Source of the DNA: Hexactinellida sp. DTS-2022
Taxonomy: Eukaryota > Porifera > Hexactinellida
Reading direction: 5' to 3'
Length of the DNA stretch: 64,000 bases
Assembly (NCBI GenBank): GCA_028753945.1
Contig: JAPNXP010000015.1
Coordinates: 1,798,001-1,862,000, forward strand
Part shown: in pieces, positions 1 through 10,132 of the stretch
Numbering within the stretch: position 1 is the stretch's first letter
Layout: every line of letters starts with the position of its first letter
The notes under the pieces: model-generated
What the model was told of the DNA's origin: nothing
What the model saw: the letters and a program-made list of their open reading frames with translations, nothing else
Database searches by the model: none
Position numbers and translations under genes: made by a program

Positions 1-648
1 TTAACTGTGAATTATTTAATTAACCTACTGAAAATCTCTACATCACGCTTTTTGGCAATTTATAATAAACATAGCCTGACAGATTGGTATTCTTCTCGTT
101 ACTTAACGTTCGAAGGCTCCACAGACAGTTTGGTTATATTAGGGAAATAATATAGGAAATGTATTAGATTTTAGCTGTCCGCTTATCTGTTTTCAAATGA
201 CCGTTGTATCGAGTAACTTTAGCAAATTCTACTTTACAGCATACATATAAGTAGCCGAATAATAACATCATTGTTGTAGAGCAGAGAAACTTTTTGATCT
301 GTGGCCCCCTAAGCCGTCTATTTATATCCTTGGACCCCATCTTTAGGTTTATATTAAGATAAAGTAAATTAATTGGAAATAAAATCTAGTAAACACCGGT
401 ATAATAATTTGAGCTGACAATTTCTCTATAATAGAGCTAGTCCGTGTGTAATACACCGACTCCAAATATGGGGAATTAGCCATCACTAAGGAATTGTCCA
501 ACTTCGTGGAACGCTAACATCTACAGTACCACTACTGTATTAATTGGTAATTATTGGATATCAAATTGATACAATGAAATGTTATAAATGTATGGCTAGA
601 CAGACGGAATATAATAACTGATCGGATGAATGAATTGACTCTCGAGTC
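1..648. other. AT-rich non-coding DNA
   Basis: No convincing open frame, RNA gene or terminal repeat was seen here. The stretch is AT-rich with scattered short repeats only. Confidence 0.6.
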
Positions 649-951
649 CAGGGTTGATAAAAATCATGATTTTTTCAAAAGAAATCAAAAATATCCGATT
701 TTTTTGATTTAAATCAGAGTTTTTGATTTTAATTGTTTTTTTGCAATCTATATCACACTGGCGTATATTATTTGGCTAATAGATTAACTACATTGATAAT
801 GACTCATTATCATTGTAATCTGACTCATTATCAATGTATTTCTTTTCTTTTCGCCCAAAAAACAATAGACATAAAAAATCTGATTAAAATCAAAAAAATC
901 CGATTTTTTTAATTTAAATCAGACTTTTTTGATTTAAATCAAACAACCCTG
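649..951. mobile_element. Short hAT-like element with AAATC-word interior
   Basis: It begins CAGGGTTG and ends with the complement CAACCCTG. Both sub-terminal parts are made of reiterated and inverted AAATC/GATTT words around a unique centre. The flanking 8-mers match at only 5 of 8 positions, so the target duplication is decayed or absent. It is assigned to the cohort of CAGGG-ended elements described in the findings. It has no coding capacity. Confidence 0.6.
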
Positions 952-1923
952 CTCTTGACCAATTAAATTACAGTCTCAGTAGGCATTTTATAATGCACAC
1001 TTACCAATTGAATGAGACACTAGTCCTTTTATACGAATTGATTGCTAGCTGCTAATCCACACTGGGATAACCCTCGAATTTAATTCTCAAAAGTATTGTC
1101 ACCTTTCGGGAGGGAAAATGTGAATAATTTTCCTAGATATTAGAACTTGTTCTGAATACAGAATTATTTGCTAAATTTAAAATCTGTAGCTCTTGCTAGT
1201 TCCTCTAACAACTCTGAACAAACACACAAACAAAACCATTGCGATTTAATATATAAGATTACTCTCAAACTCCGAAATTCGGACCTCTCTTGTACTTGCA
1301 CTTCCCTCAATCGGGCGTCCTTATAGATGTAATCCAGCTAATTATGTATGCATGTCGCCAATAATGGAGTTCAATGACAAATTATTATAAAAAACACAAA
1401 CTAAAATTATCCACAACTCGTTAAAAGGTTTATGAATTCTGAATGATTATAGAAAATATTGATTAGTCACTTTGAAATTGCAAATGTAGTAGGCACTAGC
1501 ACTTAGAAGATCCGGGAAAATTCCCAGGCACGGCACCCTCCTTAAGATAGTGCCCGGAAAGTGAGATTTGAGTTTATAGATTGCTATTATTACATGGGCA
1601 CAAATTGTGTGATGATACATGCAGTGTATTATACAGCCAGTTGTAAATACGCTCATAATCCTGGTCTGATCCAATTTTCATTCCACAATAGTATATAAGA
1701 AATGGGATGCACGAATCCAAATGCGATAATAAAGATTACAGTGGTTTGTCATTTTGTACAAATACATTGTTGAGAGTAATCCCTGTACGCCTGGACAAAG
1801 GGCAAAATCTCTGGATTCCCTAGACAGTTTGCCGGTATTTTGAGAATGAATTTCATGATGTGATTAATATTAATATTAACTTCGATTCAGATTAAATGTA
1901 GAAAATCACCATTGATAAGTACT
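952..1923. repeat. Interspersed repeat, inverted relative to 6880-7130
   Basis: No gene is seen. About 970-1240 contains phrases (free-standing 'aacaaacacacaaacaaa', 'tgtcaccttt..ggagggaaa', 'ctgctaatccacactgg') that recur inverted at about 6890-7130 and 7400-7560. They recur directly, in divergent form, at about 14500-14720, 17590-17760 and 5760-5870. This is an unclassified, old, non-coding family. Confidence 0.45.
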
Positions 1924-2046
1924 GTTTTGCCGGAAATGGCCCCCCCCTACAGATTTGGCCCGAGGGGTCCAAATCTGTAAATATCATTTTGCTTTACAGA
2001 AATGGACCCCCTTTACAGATTTGTCCCCGCTTTTCTATAATACTGC
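1924..2046 (+). repeat. ACAGATTTGG/CCCCC repeat, inverted copy at 6029-6157
   Basis: The stretch alternates 'tacagatttg' and 'ccccc' blocks. It recurs in opposite orientation near 6029-6157, including the flanking 'cttttctataatactgcaaa'. The two copies bracket the 2255-4601 element and the 4908-5092 element at a distance of about 4 kb. Confidence 0.6.
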
Positions 2047-2752
2047 AAAGTCATTTACTTGAGTGTGTGAATACAAAATATGTCACAACCATTAGTTATT
2101 TCGTTTTAGTTTAAGATAAGTATAGGAATGTTTGTTTAGTGCATATGTTATGTCGATTTTGCCAAATGTTGATTTACTAAATCAACATGAATCAATGGAA
2201 CTAAAACAAGTGTTCGACTTTGGCTATATTACTCGGATAAGCCTTATAGTAGCCTAGTAGGGCATATTAGCTAATGGATGTGGACATCCCGGACCAAAGC
2301 ACCAAATTTTTTCCACGTACAGACCATTGCTTGGGCACTCGATTTTTGGTAGGATCCACTTCCGCCGGATACATTATGACCTCCATCAGGCATTTTCAAA
2401 ATGGTCACTTTAATATATTCGGACAAAAGTCCGCATTCACAAACTCATGTCAAATGACTTCGTATAAGGTTATTGTATGCATAGTCGTTATCAGAACAGT
2501 GTGCGCTGTCGAAAGATGGGTCACTCGATAGGGTTGCTGTCATTTTTGAGAATGGAATGTTCAACATTCCACCGTTGTCAAGGAAACTTTTTTAATATAA
2601 TATGGTCATGTGACCCCTCTAACTAAAGGAAATTCCATGCTGATTACGAATATCCTATTTCCTGATTGGATTAAGTATCACTATAAAAGTTATATTACAT
2701 TTGGTGGTTCTCAGGAGCACCAAATAATCTGCTAGAGAAAAGAGTGGTAAAG

Positions 2753-2937
2753 CAAGGTTGAAACCTCTCGAACCGAATATCAGTATTCATGAATAGTTGC
2801 TCTACAGAATACGAATACTGATATTCGGTTGAGTAACCGAATACGAATACTGATATCAGGTTGAGTAACCGAATTTCAACTATTCGGCAAATAATATTTG
2901 GTACAACCAAATATATCAGTATTCGGTTTCAACCTTG
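2753..2937. mobile_element. Short element with CGAATACTGATA-word interior
   Basis: The ends are CAAGGTTGAAACC and GGTTTCAACCTTG. The interior repeats 'accgaatacgaatactgatat' variants in both orientations. It is flanked by tggtaaag and aggtaaag (7 of 8 match), an 8-bp target duplication of hAT type. It sits inside the long-TIR element just before the recognisable coding part. Confidence 0.75.
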
Positions 2938-2945
2938 AGGTAAAG

Positions 2946-4057
2946 GTATTCGAAGAAAGGTTGCAAGTAAGAATAAGCTCCCAAGAAATTGGACTGATTT
3001 CTTACTTGATCCAACTAATAATGAAGAACTGTTTGCATTTCTTTCCAACAAGATTGACAATGTGAATTGTCCCGGAGGCAAATAAATAATCATCACGACT
3101 GGTGCCACAGCTATTCTTCGAGCATTTGATCGTTCTATTGCACGATGTGATCATGGGGAAGATGACACCAGATTGATGATCCATTTACAGAATGCCCTTC
3201 TCAATAGCTGTACTAATTACTAAGTGTCTAGTGCTCACAATTGACACGGATGTAGTATTGGTGATCCTTGTTGGAAGGTTACACCACTTGATTACCATAA
3301 GCAAAGATGTGAACATTTTCGTTAGCTTTTTGGTACAGGAAAGAACTTTTACATACTATGATATCAATGCAATCTACGAAGAACTAGGAAGGGAGAAATC
3401 TATGGCCCTTCCTGTTTTCCATTGTTTCACGGGATGTGAAACTACATTTGCATTCTTTGGGAGAGGCAAGAAGTCAGCATGGGATGCATCGGACTGTTAT
3501 CATGATGTGACAGTTGCCTTTACCTACATGGCACTCAACCCTTATACAAAAGTAGAATTCGATGTTCTTCATTTCAGCTGGTGGAACGCTTCACTGTTAT
3601 TCTTTATGATAAAGCAAGTTATTTGCAGTATGTGGATGAAGCAAGAAAAGAAATGTTTTATCAGGAGAAAACTATGGAGAGAATACCGCTGGACCAGAGA
3701 TGCAGCGGCCTGGAAATTGCATGGACCGGACCGGACAATCAGAATTTTTTTCTGGACAGTCAGGACCGGTCCAGACCGTATGATCAAAATATTGGATTGG
3801 AAATAGACCGGTCCAGATCGCACTTGAAAATAAGCGGACCAAACCGACATGAGACCGGTCGGTCCGGTCTTGATGATAAATCCCAATCATCGGTTCCTGT
3901 ATGGAATAGTTTACCTGTGGTTTCAAAGGCATACAGTGAATTAGTAAAATGTAGTTTCAAGAGTAGAAGTGACTGTGGCGGTAGATGCGCATGCAGAAAA
4001 GCGCGTTGGAAATGTACAGAACTTTGTAGTTGTAACTGTGAAAAGAAATATTTTTAG
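2946..4057 (+). pseudogene. XPG/PIN-like nuclease-domain protein with CxC tail (degraded)
   Basis: Translated pieces in order are: a segment with NWTDFLLD and ELFAFLSNKI (about 2980-3060); CDHGEDDTRLMIHLQNAL (about 3145-3198), resembling the 'C.HEEADTRLLLHA' acidic motif of a multicopy invertebrate family; DTDVVLVIL (about 3243-3270); LPVFHCFTGCETT with GRGKKSAWDA (about 3406-3490); DKASYLQYVDEAR (about 3605-3645); and a cysteine tail CGGRCACRKARWKCTELCSC (about 3975-4035), like a tesmin/CXC zinc-binding module. The acidic DTDV and TGC(D/E)T motifs resemble the XPG/FEN-type nuclease fold; that is inference from motif pattern. Premature stops (one after the CPGGK segment near 3082) and frame changes break it. 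A GGACC-rich stretch at about 3720-3865 interrupts the region before the tail. It lies inside the long-TIR element and is presumably its gene. Confidence 0.6.
3709..3890. repeat. GGACCGGTCC-word block
   Basis: Words 'ggaccgg' and 'ccggtcc' are reiterated in both orientations around a non-repetitive centre, as in the other word-type short elements. Imperfect ends resembling each other can be drawn (near 3711 and 3888), but I see no target duplication. The block splits the coding remnant of the host element from its cysteine tail. Confidence 0.4.
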
Positions 4058-4907
4058 TGACATGGTACGAACCATAATTTAGTATACCATTACAGTCTTC
4101 ACACAATTCTCACTTTATTACTTTTAGTAGCTAATCAATAACCACTAAATGTAATATAACTTTTAAAGTGATACTTAATCGAATCAGGAAATAGGATATT
4201 CGTAATCAGCATGGAATTTGCGTTAGTTAGAGGGGTCACATAACCATATTAGATTAAAAAAGTTTCCTTGACAACGGTGGAAGGTTGAACATTCCATTCT
4301 CAAAAATGACAGCAACCCTATAGAGTGACCCATCATTCGACAGCGCACAATGTTCTGATAACGACTATGCATAAAATAACCTTATACAAAGTCATTTGAC
4401 ATGAGTTCGTGAATGCGGACTTTTGTCCGAATAATATTAAAGTGACCATTTTGAAAATGCATGGAGGTCATAATGTATCCGGCGGAAGTGGATCCTACCA
4501 AAAATCGAGTGCCCAAGCAATGGTCTGTACGTGGAAAAATTTGGTGCTTTGGTCCGGGATGTCCACAACCATCCAAAATATGGGCTTAAGCTGCCCTACT
4601 ATTAGTTTTATTGCATTTTGTTAGAATTAGCTTCATCCAAGTATATACCTAAGTATACAACTTGTATGAAGTAAATTTACTAGAATTAAAAAATATTCCA
4701 GGGTGATTTTGCAAAATCAACGAATAAAATATGTCGATTTTATAAAATCAACATTTTTTATTAGTCGACTATTTGACAAAATCGACATGACACATACATA
4801 ACATGACTAATAATAGTTAACTAATAACAAGTATAATATTTTAATTATCTAACAGTTTACACGCAGCTAAGATATATAATCAGTATGGGTACAAACATAT
4901 ACGATAC

Positions 4908-5092
4908 CAGGGTTTCATCTAGGCGTACGCGATGCGCCTACAGGCGCGTAATTTTGGAAAGAAATTTTTCTAGGCGCGCGAAATTCGAGAGATGCTCCCA
5001 TAGACGTAATACAAATTGAGTATTTTAGGCGCGTGTGAGCGAGCTCAAACTTAATCTAGGCGCGCAGAAAATTTTGCCTAGATGAAAGCCTG
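4908..5092. mobile_element. Short hAT-like element with AGGCGCG words
   Basis: The left end CAGGGTTTCATCTAGGCG and right end GCCTAGATGAAAGCCTG are inverted repeats. A perfect 8-bp duplication, tacgatac, flanks it at 4900-4907 and 5093-5100. The interior repeats 'aggcgcg'. It is the same family as 17926-18139. Confidence 0.85.
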
Positions 5093-5216
5093 TACGATAC
5101 AATTGATTCTTCCGACAAAGCTAGAGTTAATATTTGGGAGAACTTGCATTAGCTTGGGCTGTACTATACCATCATATGTTAACATTTATCATTCAACAAT
5201 ATATATTTTTGCAATT

Positions 5217-5293
5217 ACGAGCCCTTCAGTCTCGGTCGCTTCGCGACGGTTCGGCGCTTCTCGCCTCAACTGACGGCCGCTACGCGACCTTTT
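5217..5293 (-). repeat. GC-rich double-hairpin repeat, copy 1
   Basis: Begins acgagcccttcagtctcgg, continues with a GGTCGC-loop-GCGACG stem and then a GGCCGC-loop-GCGACC stem. The same ~80-bp module occurs at 13636, 13982, 16018, 23645 and 26971. See finding. Confidence 0.65.
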
Positions 5294-5870
5294 ATGCCAT
5301 GAGATCAATTATTTATTTGTATAAATCTGCTTGGCGTATTAATATATATTCCCCACAAAGTCATCTTAGTGGCCTTAGTTCTTAGTTGATTCGTATCCGC
5401 GCGCCTAAAATTATGGACCATTTCAAATTATAAAATAGTAATTGAAATCTGTGGCTGGTAATTATACGTAATTAATTAATTCAGTAAATTGTATTGCAAA
5501 GTAATTTCCTAACCCTGGATTTAACTTCTGCATAATAATTAAATGTGACAAAATTTTGTGTCCACTGAATCAAAATTGTAAGAGCTGAAATAAAATTAGT
5601 TCCTACATGACTTTAGGATCCCATAATCGGTATACATGTGTCTCATTTTATGTTGTTTTGTCATTTAAAATTGTGGGCGAATCGGATAAAAACTGAAAGA
5701 GTTATTCCCAAATATGTGCTTTTATGACGTCATAATCCCATTATTTCGTTTAGAAAACCAATAGATCGTTGTCAGCGTGTAAAATTACCCCTGCATGCAA
5801 ATTTTTATATCTCTAGAGTATATGCTCTTTCCTATTAATTCTGGACAAACACACAAACAAAGGACAATTG
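5294..5870. other. Non-coding DNA with repeat fragments
   Basis: No gene seen. At 5512-5540 is 'cctggatttaacttctgcat', which matches one arm of the palindrome at 23201-23305. About 5760-5870 matches the old interspersed repeat at 14620-14720. Confidence 0.5.
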
Positions 5871-5881
5871 TGTTTCAATAT

Positions 5882-5901
5882 AGAGATAGATAGATAGATA
5901 G

Positions 5902-5943
<42 letters not shown>
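5882..5943. repeat. (GATA)n microsatellite
   Basis: About fifteen tandem 'gata' units with one interruption ('gtagata'). Confidence 0.95.
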
Positions 5944-5944
<1 letters not shown>

Positions 5945-6028
5945 GTAATTCAACTTTGTTACTGTAACAATGTTGCACAATGTATGTTTGGTTTGGTGCA
6001 ATTTAGTTGCAACAAGTGAATGAATTTG

Positions 6029-6157
6029 CAGTATTATAGAAAAGGGGGGGTCCATTTCTGTAAAGGGGGTCCATTTCTGTAAAGAAAAATGATATTTTAC
6101 AGATTTGGATCCCCCGGGCCAAATCTGTATGGGGGGGCCATTTCCGACAAAACAGTA
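6029..6157 (-). repeat. Inverted partner of 1924-2046
   Basis: Same ACAGATTTGG/CCCCC repeat as at 1924-2046, in opposite orientation. Confidence 0.6.
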
Positions 6158-6223
6158 TACATAAGAGATTATACAATTAATGCATTCAGTATTAATTGGA
6201 GTGTAAATAGTATGCCTGCAGAT

Positions 6224-6853
6224 CAGGCTTGTCAAAAGGTCCCGCATTGTCAGGTCAGGTCAGGTCAGGTCTTATATACAATATTTACGGTCAGGTCAGG
6301 TCAGGTCTTATATACAATATTTACGGTCAGGTCAGGTCAGGTCTTGATGGAAAAAAATTCATACAGGTCAGGTCAGGTCAGGTCTTTCACATTCTCAGGT
6401 CATTTTCAGGTCATTTCAGGTCATTTTCAGGTCATTTCAGGTCATTTTCAGGTCATTTTCAGGTCATTTTCAGGTCAATTTCAGGTCAATTTCAGCAGGA
6501 CTTTCATGAGTCACCGAGTCAACTGACTCGCGTCACCGAGAAATCTGACTCGTGACAAAATTCAGTGACTCGAGTCTGACTCGATGACTCGTAGTGACTC
6601 GCGAGTCATCGAGTCAATCAAATGAAAAGCCCTGAATTTCAGGTCAATTTCAGGTCAATTCAGGTCAATTTAAGGTCAATTTAAGGTCAATTCAGGTCAA
6701 AAAAGTTCAGGTCAGGTCAGGTCAGGTCAGGTCAAAATCATGCAAGATTAGGTTCAGGTCAGGTCAGGTCAGGTCAAGGCATTCAGAAAATAGGTTCAGG
6801 TCACTCAAAGGTCAGGTCAGGTCAGGTCATGACCTGACCTTTTGACAAGCCTG
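6224..6853. mobile_element. hAT-like element built of AGGTC/AGGTCA words
   Basis: The ends CAGGCTTGTCAAAAGGTC and GACCTTTTGACAAGCCTG are inverted. A perfect 8-bp duplication, ctgcagat, flanks it (6216-6223 and 6854-6861). Nearly the whole interior is AGGTC in tandem, 'aggtcattttc' and 'aggtcaatttc' units. Between 6397 and 6490 there are nine AGGTCA hexamers separated by 5, 4, 5, 4, 5, 5, 5 and 5 bases. It contains a second element (6496-6634). It encodes no protein; frames read across it are repeat artefacts. Confidence 0.9.
6496..6634. mobile_element. Nested hAT-like element with GAGTCA words
   Basis: The ends CAGGACTTTCAT and ATGAAAAGCCCTG are inverted. The interior consists of 'gactcg' and 'gagtc' words. 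A perfect 8-bp duplication, aatttcag, flanks it (6488-6495 and 6635-6642). The duplicated target is itself part of the outer element's repeat. Confidence 0.88.
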
Positions 6854-6861
6854 CTGCAGAT

Positions 6862-8594
6862 AGCTTCCGAGATTTAAAGTGTATAAATTACAACACAATG
6901 ATGATTTTTGTTTTTGTTTGTTCGGATTGATTGAGGAACTGGCAAGAGCTAAAGAATTGAAATTTGGCAGGAGAGTAGGGAATACTGTATCTAAAAACAA
7001 TTTCTAATAGTATCTAAAAAAATATTCACATCTTCCCTCCCTAAAGGTGCCAAAACTTTAGCCAATTAAATTCGTGGGTTTTTCCAGTATGGATTAGCAG
7101 CTAGTATTCAATTAGTATGTAATTAAATACAACGGCATTTTATTTGAAAAGGCATGTATTTGAAATATAAGCGAGGGTTGTAAGAAGGCGCGTAGCTTTG
7201 ACGAGCAGCTCGTTTAGTATAAAATAGAGTTTATATTATTAATTAAACTTACATCTAGCTCTTCTTTGAATTTAATCTAAAACGAAAGATAATTATAAAC
7301 TCCGTTATGTTATCAGGAGTACAAGACATGTACAGTTAGACATATCATTTAAGGAAGTAAGAGGTTAAGATCAACTGAAATAATATTTGCAGGCGTATGG
7401 AATATTGAATCTATTTTTGAATCAATTTTTGAACAAATTTGAATATCTGAAGAAAATATTCACGTCTTCCCTTCTAAAAGATGACAAAACTTTAATAATT
7501 TCCAAGCTTTGTCCCAGCATGTATTAACAGCCAACATTCAATTAGTATCTATACCAGTCGTGCCGAATCTTTTTCAGCTGCAGCTACCCTATTGCTACAC
7601 ATACGATTCAGTGGCACACTAAATTTGAGATTGGGGAAGATTCAGTTGCGGATACAGGGTACTACTTATAGGGTGTCAAGAACAATAGGAGCTAGCGGTG
7701 GTTTTGTGGGGCTCTGGAGCCTACCCCAGAATTTTTTTAAATTTAAGACACTGAAATATCGACCTACAGCTTTTCTTGACATTTATATAACAACAGTTTT
7801 AACTATATAGTCTTAATTAGTCACATTATTATTTATTCATTTTGAGACAAAATTCAAGATACCAAATTAGAATGATAGATCTGAAATATAATTATAGTAT
7901 TCCAGTATAAAATGTAACCCCTATTGTCGATAAATAAGAAATAATGTTTCCATTACGAGATTTAACATTTTCTGTATAAGATAGCATATTTACAATTATT
8001 ATATGGATCTGATCAGAATGGAAAATCTCAACTCTCATTTCAAAAAAATATTAGGGATGCCATGCCACCTATCCCAACCGTGGATTTTCTCGGGGCAAAC
8101 CGATTGGGAACCACTGATCTATACAGTCAACCCCATTATATCTAAGTCCAAAGGAACCTAGATATAAGCGACTTTCGATATACCGTATTACTTGAATAAG
8201 GGCTTCGGCGCACATTGTTTGGTGGGCCAATTTAATCCTGAAATATTTAGAAAATCCATCAAATAATATGTATTACGATGGGTTATAATGGTTGTATATA
8301 CACTCCAGTTATGTACTAATGTCTGTTAATTTACCATACCAATGACATTTTTATTGATCTGGCGCTCATTCGAAGGAATACAGTATGCGGGTTTTCATTG
8401 TTGCACCTATGTCTAAATCGTACAATTCGCACAATCTCACGTGCTCAACTGCATTCTGTTCTGTACTTAACTCAAATGAATTTCGAAAAATTTGTATGTC
8501 GCTCAATTTCACTTTCTCTCAAATAAGTTAGCTTGAATTAGTGTTGATGGAGAGAGTTTCTCTCAAATGGGGAAAGGCCAATAATATTAGTTTG
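6862..8594. other. Non-coding DNA with old repeats
   Basis: No gene found. 6890-7130 and 7400-7560 are copies of the repeat at 970-1240. Near 8126 'tacagtcaaccccattatatc' resembles one end of a Tc1/mariner-type short element without a visible partner. Confidence 0.5.
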
Positions 8595-8669
8595 TTTATT
8601 ATAGTTTACGACATTATGTCTACATAATTGACTCAATTATGTAGGCATATGGTCGTAAACTATAATAAA
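8595..8669. repeat. 75-nt hairpin, first of a tandem pair
   Basis: An inverted repeat whose arm starting tttattatagtttacgac pairs with gtcgtaaactataataaa. The inner arms tatgtctacataattga and tcaattatgtaggcata leave a loop of one or two bases. Only a few mismatches interrupt about 36 pairs. A second hairpin begins two bases downstream. Confidence 0.85.
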
Positions 8670-8671
8670 TA

Positions 8672-8740
8672 AGGCAACACGAGAGTGTTGCATTATCTCT
8701 CGATTAAATTGAGAGATAATGCAGCACTCTCATGTTGCCT
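8672..8740. repeat. 69-nt hairpin, second of a tandem pair
   Basis: Arms start aggcaacacgagagtgttgc and pair with gcagcactctcatgttgcct. The stem continues through attatctctc/gagagataat with a 9-base AT loop, giving about 30 pairs with three mismatches. It is shaped like a small-RNA precursor or a foldback element. Nothing in the sequence decides between these. Confidence 0.85.
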
Positions 8741-9290
8741 TAGATGCTCAGTTACATCCAATATGCACATTTAACTACAGCTGATTAACTAACCTAATAT
8801 TCGTAATCATTTATGTCGCTGGAGTCCTAGAAGATTGATTGAAAATATTGTTAGGATCACATATCTTTAAAGCTTAATATGAATATTTCCCGATTATGAA
8901 AGGTTTGTAGCCCCAAATTAATCGTTGTAATCACAATTATATTAATTAAGGTTCTTTAAATTTGTGGTATGAAGGTGATTTTGGTCCCATCAGGGTTCAT
9001 CATTTACGAACCTCGTAGGAATCTGACCCGCAAGTAGTAATTTTATTATTATGAGCACGTTTCACTTACTCGTGCTGCGCGCCTGCGGACACAAACTGTT
9101 CGCAACAAGCATCCTTTCGGACGCCTCGAGGGTCCAAATTAACTATTAACTGTTGTCGTATGCAAAAGCATACTCTATCATATGCAGTGATCCCAAATCT
9201 ATTGCGGGGGAGAATATTTTCTATTACACAAAATGTAATTTATGAGATTAATTAGCGTATGGAAGGAATTAATATGGGGCAATCAATTTA
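8741..9290. other. Non-coding DNA
   Basis: AT-rich with no gene or clear repeat boundary recognised. Confidence 0.45.
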
Positions 9291-9294
9291 GATA

Positions 9295-9479
9295 CAGTCA
9301 ACTCCGCTTAATAGAGCCACCTCGGGACCAGGTTGTTTTGACCCGATTAAGCGGAGAAACCGATCAACCGAAAATATTGTAAGCCAAACTGTAATTCTGT
9401 CCTATAAATCCTGTGAAATTAAGACCCAATAAATCGGAGAAACTGATTAACCTGTGGCTCTATTAAGTGGAGTTGACTG
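9295..9479. mobile_element. Tc1/mariner-type short element
   Basis: The ends CAGTCAACTCCGCTTAATAG and its complement near 9460-9479 are inverted and flanked by TA on both sides (9293-9294 and 9480-9481). Both ends and the CAGT start fit Tc1/mariner non-autonomous elements. It has no coding capacity. Confidence 0.85.
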
Positions 9480-10132
9480 TATTTATGTTTCAAATGGCAG
9501 CTAAACATCCTTTGCCTTTCTTCTTTTTCGACTGATCAATTCTTTCTTTTCGAACATGCATATTATCACGCAGTGCATGCAGTGGCGTAGCTAAGGTTTC
9601 GGGGGCCCCGGTTCAAAAGTATGTGCTGGGGCCCCTGGCCTCACTAGTTCAAATTGGAGTAGTAAATCATAAGTAAATCTGGGTTCGGAAATGGCATTTC
9701 CAACATTTTCACGAAGTATGATTGAAGTATATCTGCATATGGAGAATTTTGGAACCATTGCATACCTTCTAACCGTTCAGGGATTCCCTGTACAGTACAG
9801 GAATTTTAACCATTTTGGCTTTCTGTACAGGCGTACAGGGATTTATTCCATTTGTACAGGAATTTTAATTTACTTATTATGATTCAAATAATGCCTATAA
9901 ATGTCTATAGTGATGATAGTATATTCTGCCATGCATTCTGCATTGACTACATAAAGGCACAACTGGTTTATATATTTATTCAAGCGTACAGGGACACACG
10001 ACAATAATTAACTGCCAGTGTTCCTTGAGTAGTACCGATGGAGTATGAAGATTCATCTCTACTCGTGGTACATCCAAGGATGTTGCGAGGACCCAATGGG
10101 TATATCTAATCATGGTGGGAGATAAGAATTAA
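9480..10132. other. Non-coding DNA with fragments of short elements
   Basis: No gene. 'cagtggcgtagctaagg' at about 9580 is a typical hAT short-element end with no partner seen. 9770-9870 reiterates 'gtacagg' words and may be another word-type element without clear ends. Confidence 0.4.

Larger units (their letters stand above)
2255..4601 (+). mobile_element. Unclassified transposon with ~450-bp terminal inverted repeats
   Basis: Positions 2255-2708 and 4139-4601 are inverted copies of each other, differing by small indels. The outermost bases read TAGTAGGGCA on the left and its complement on the right. Between them lies a degraded coding region for an XPG/PIN-like domain protein with a cysteine-rich tail (2946-4057). 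I see no long target duplication. Bases next to the tips are TA-rich, so a very short duplication cannot be excluded. Length is about 2.35 kb, including a 185-bp nested insertion. The long inverted ends rule out an LTR element and suggest a foldback or cut-and-paste DNA transposon. I could not assign a superfamily. Confidence 0.7.

Noticed and set aside
3709-3890. A further hAT-like word element with GGACC words
   Set aside because: The interior fits the cohort, but I could not show clear tips or a target duplication, so it is listed only as a repeat.
6089-6555. Two overlapping open frames of 108-145 codons with repeated Gly-Gln-Val-Arg/Ser-Gly motifs
   Set aside because: They read through AGGTC repeats of a non-coding mobile element.
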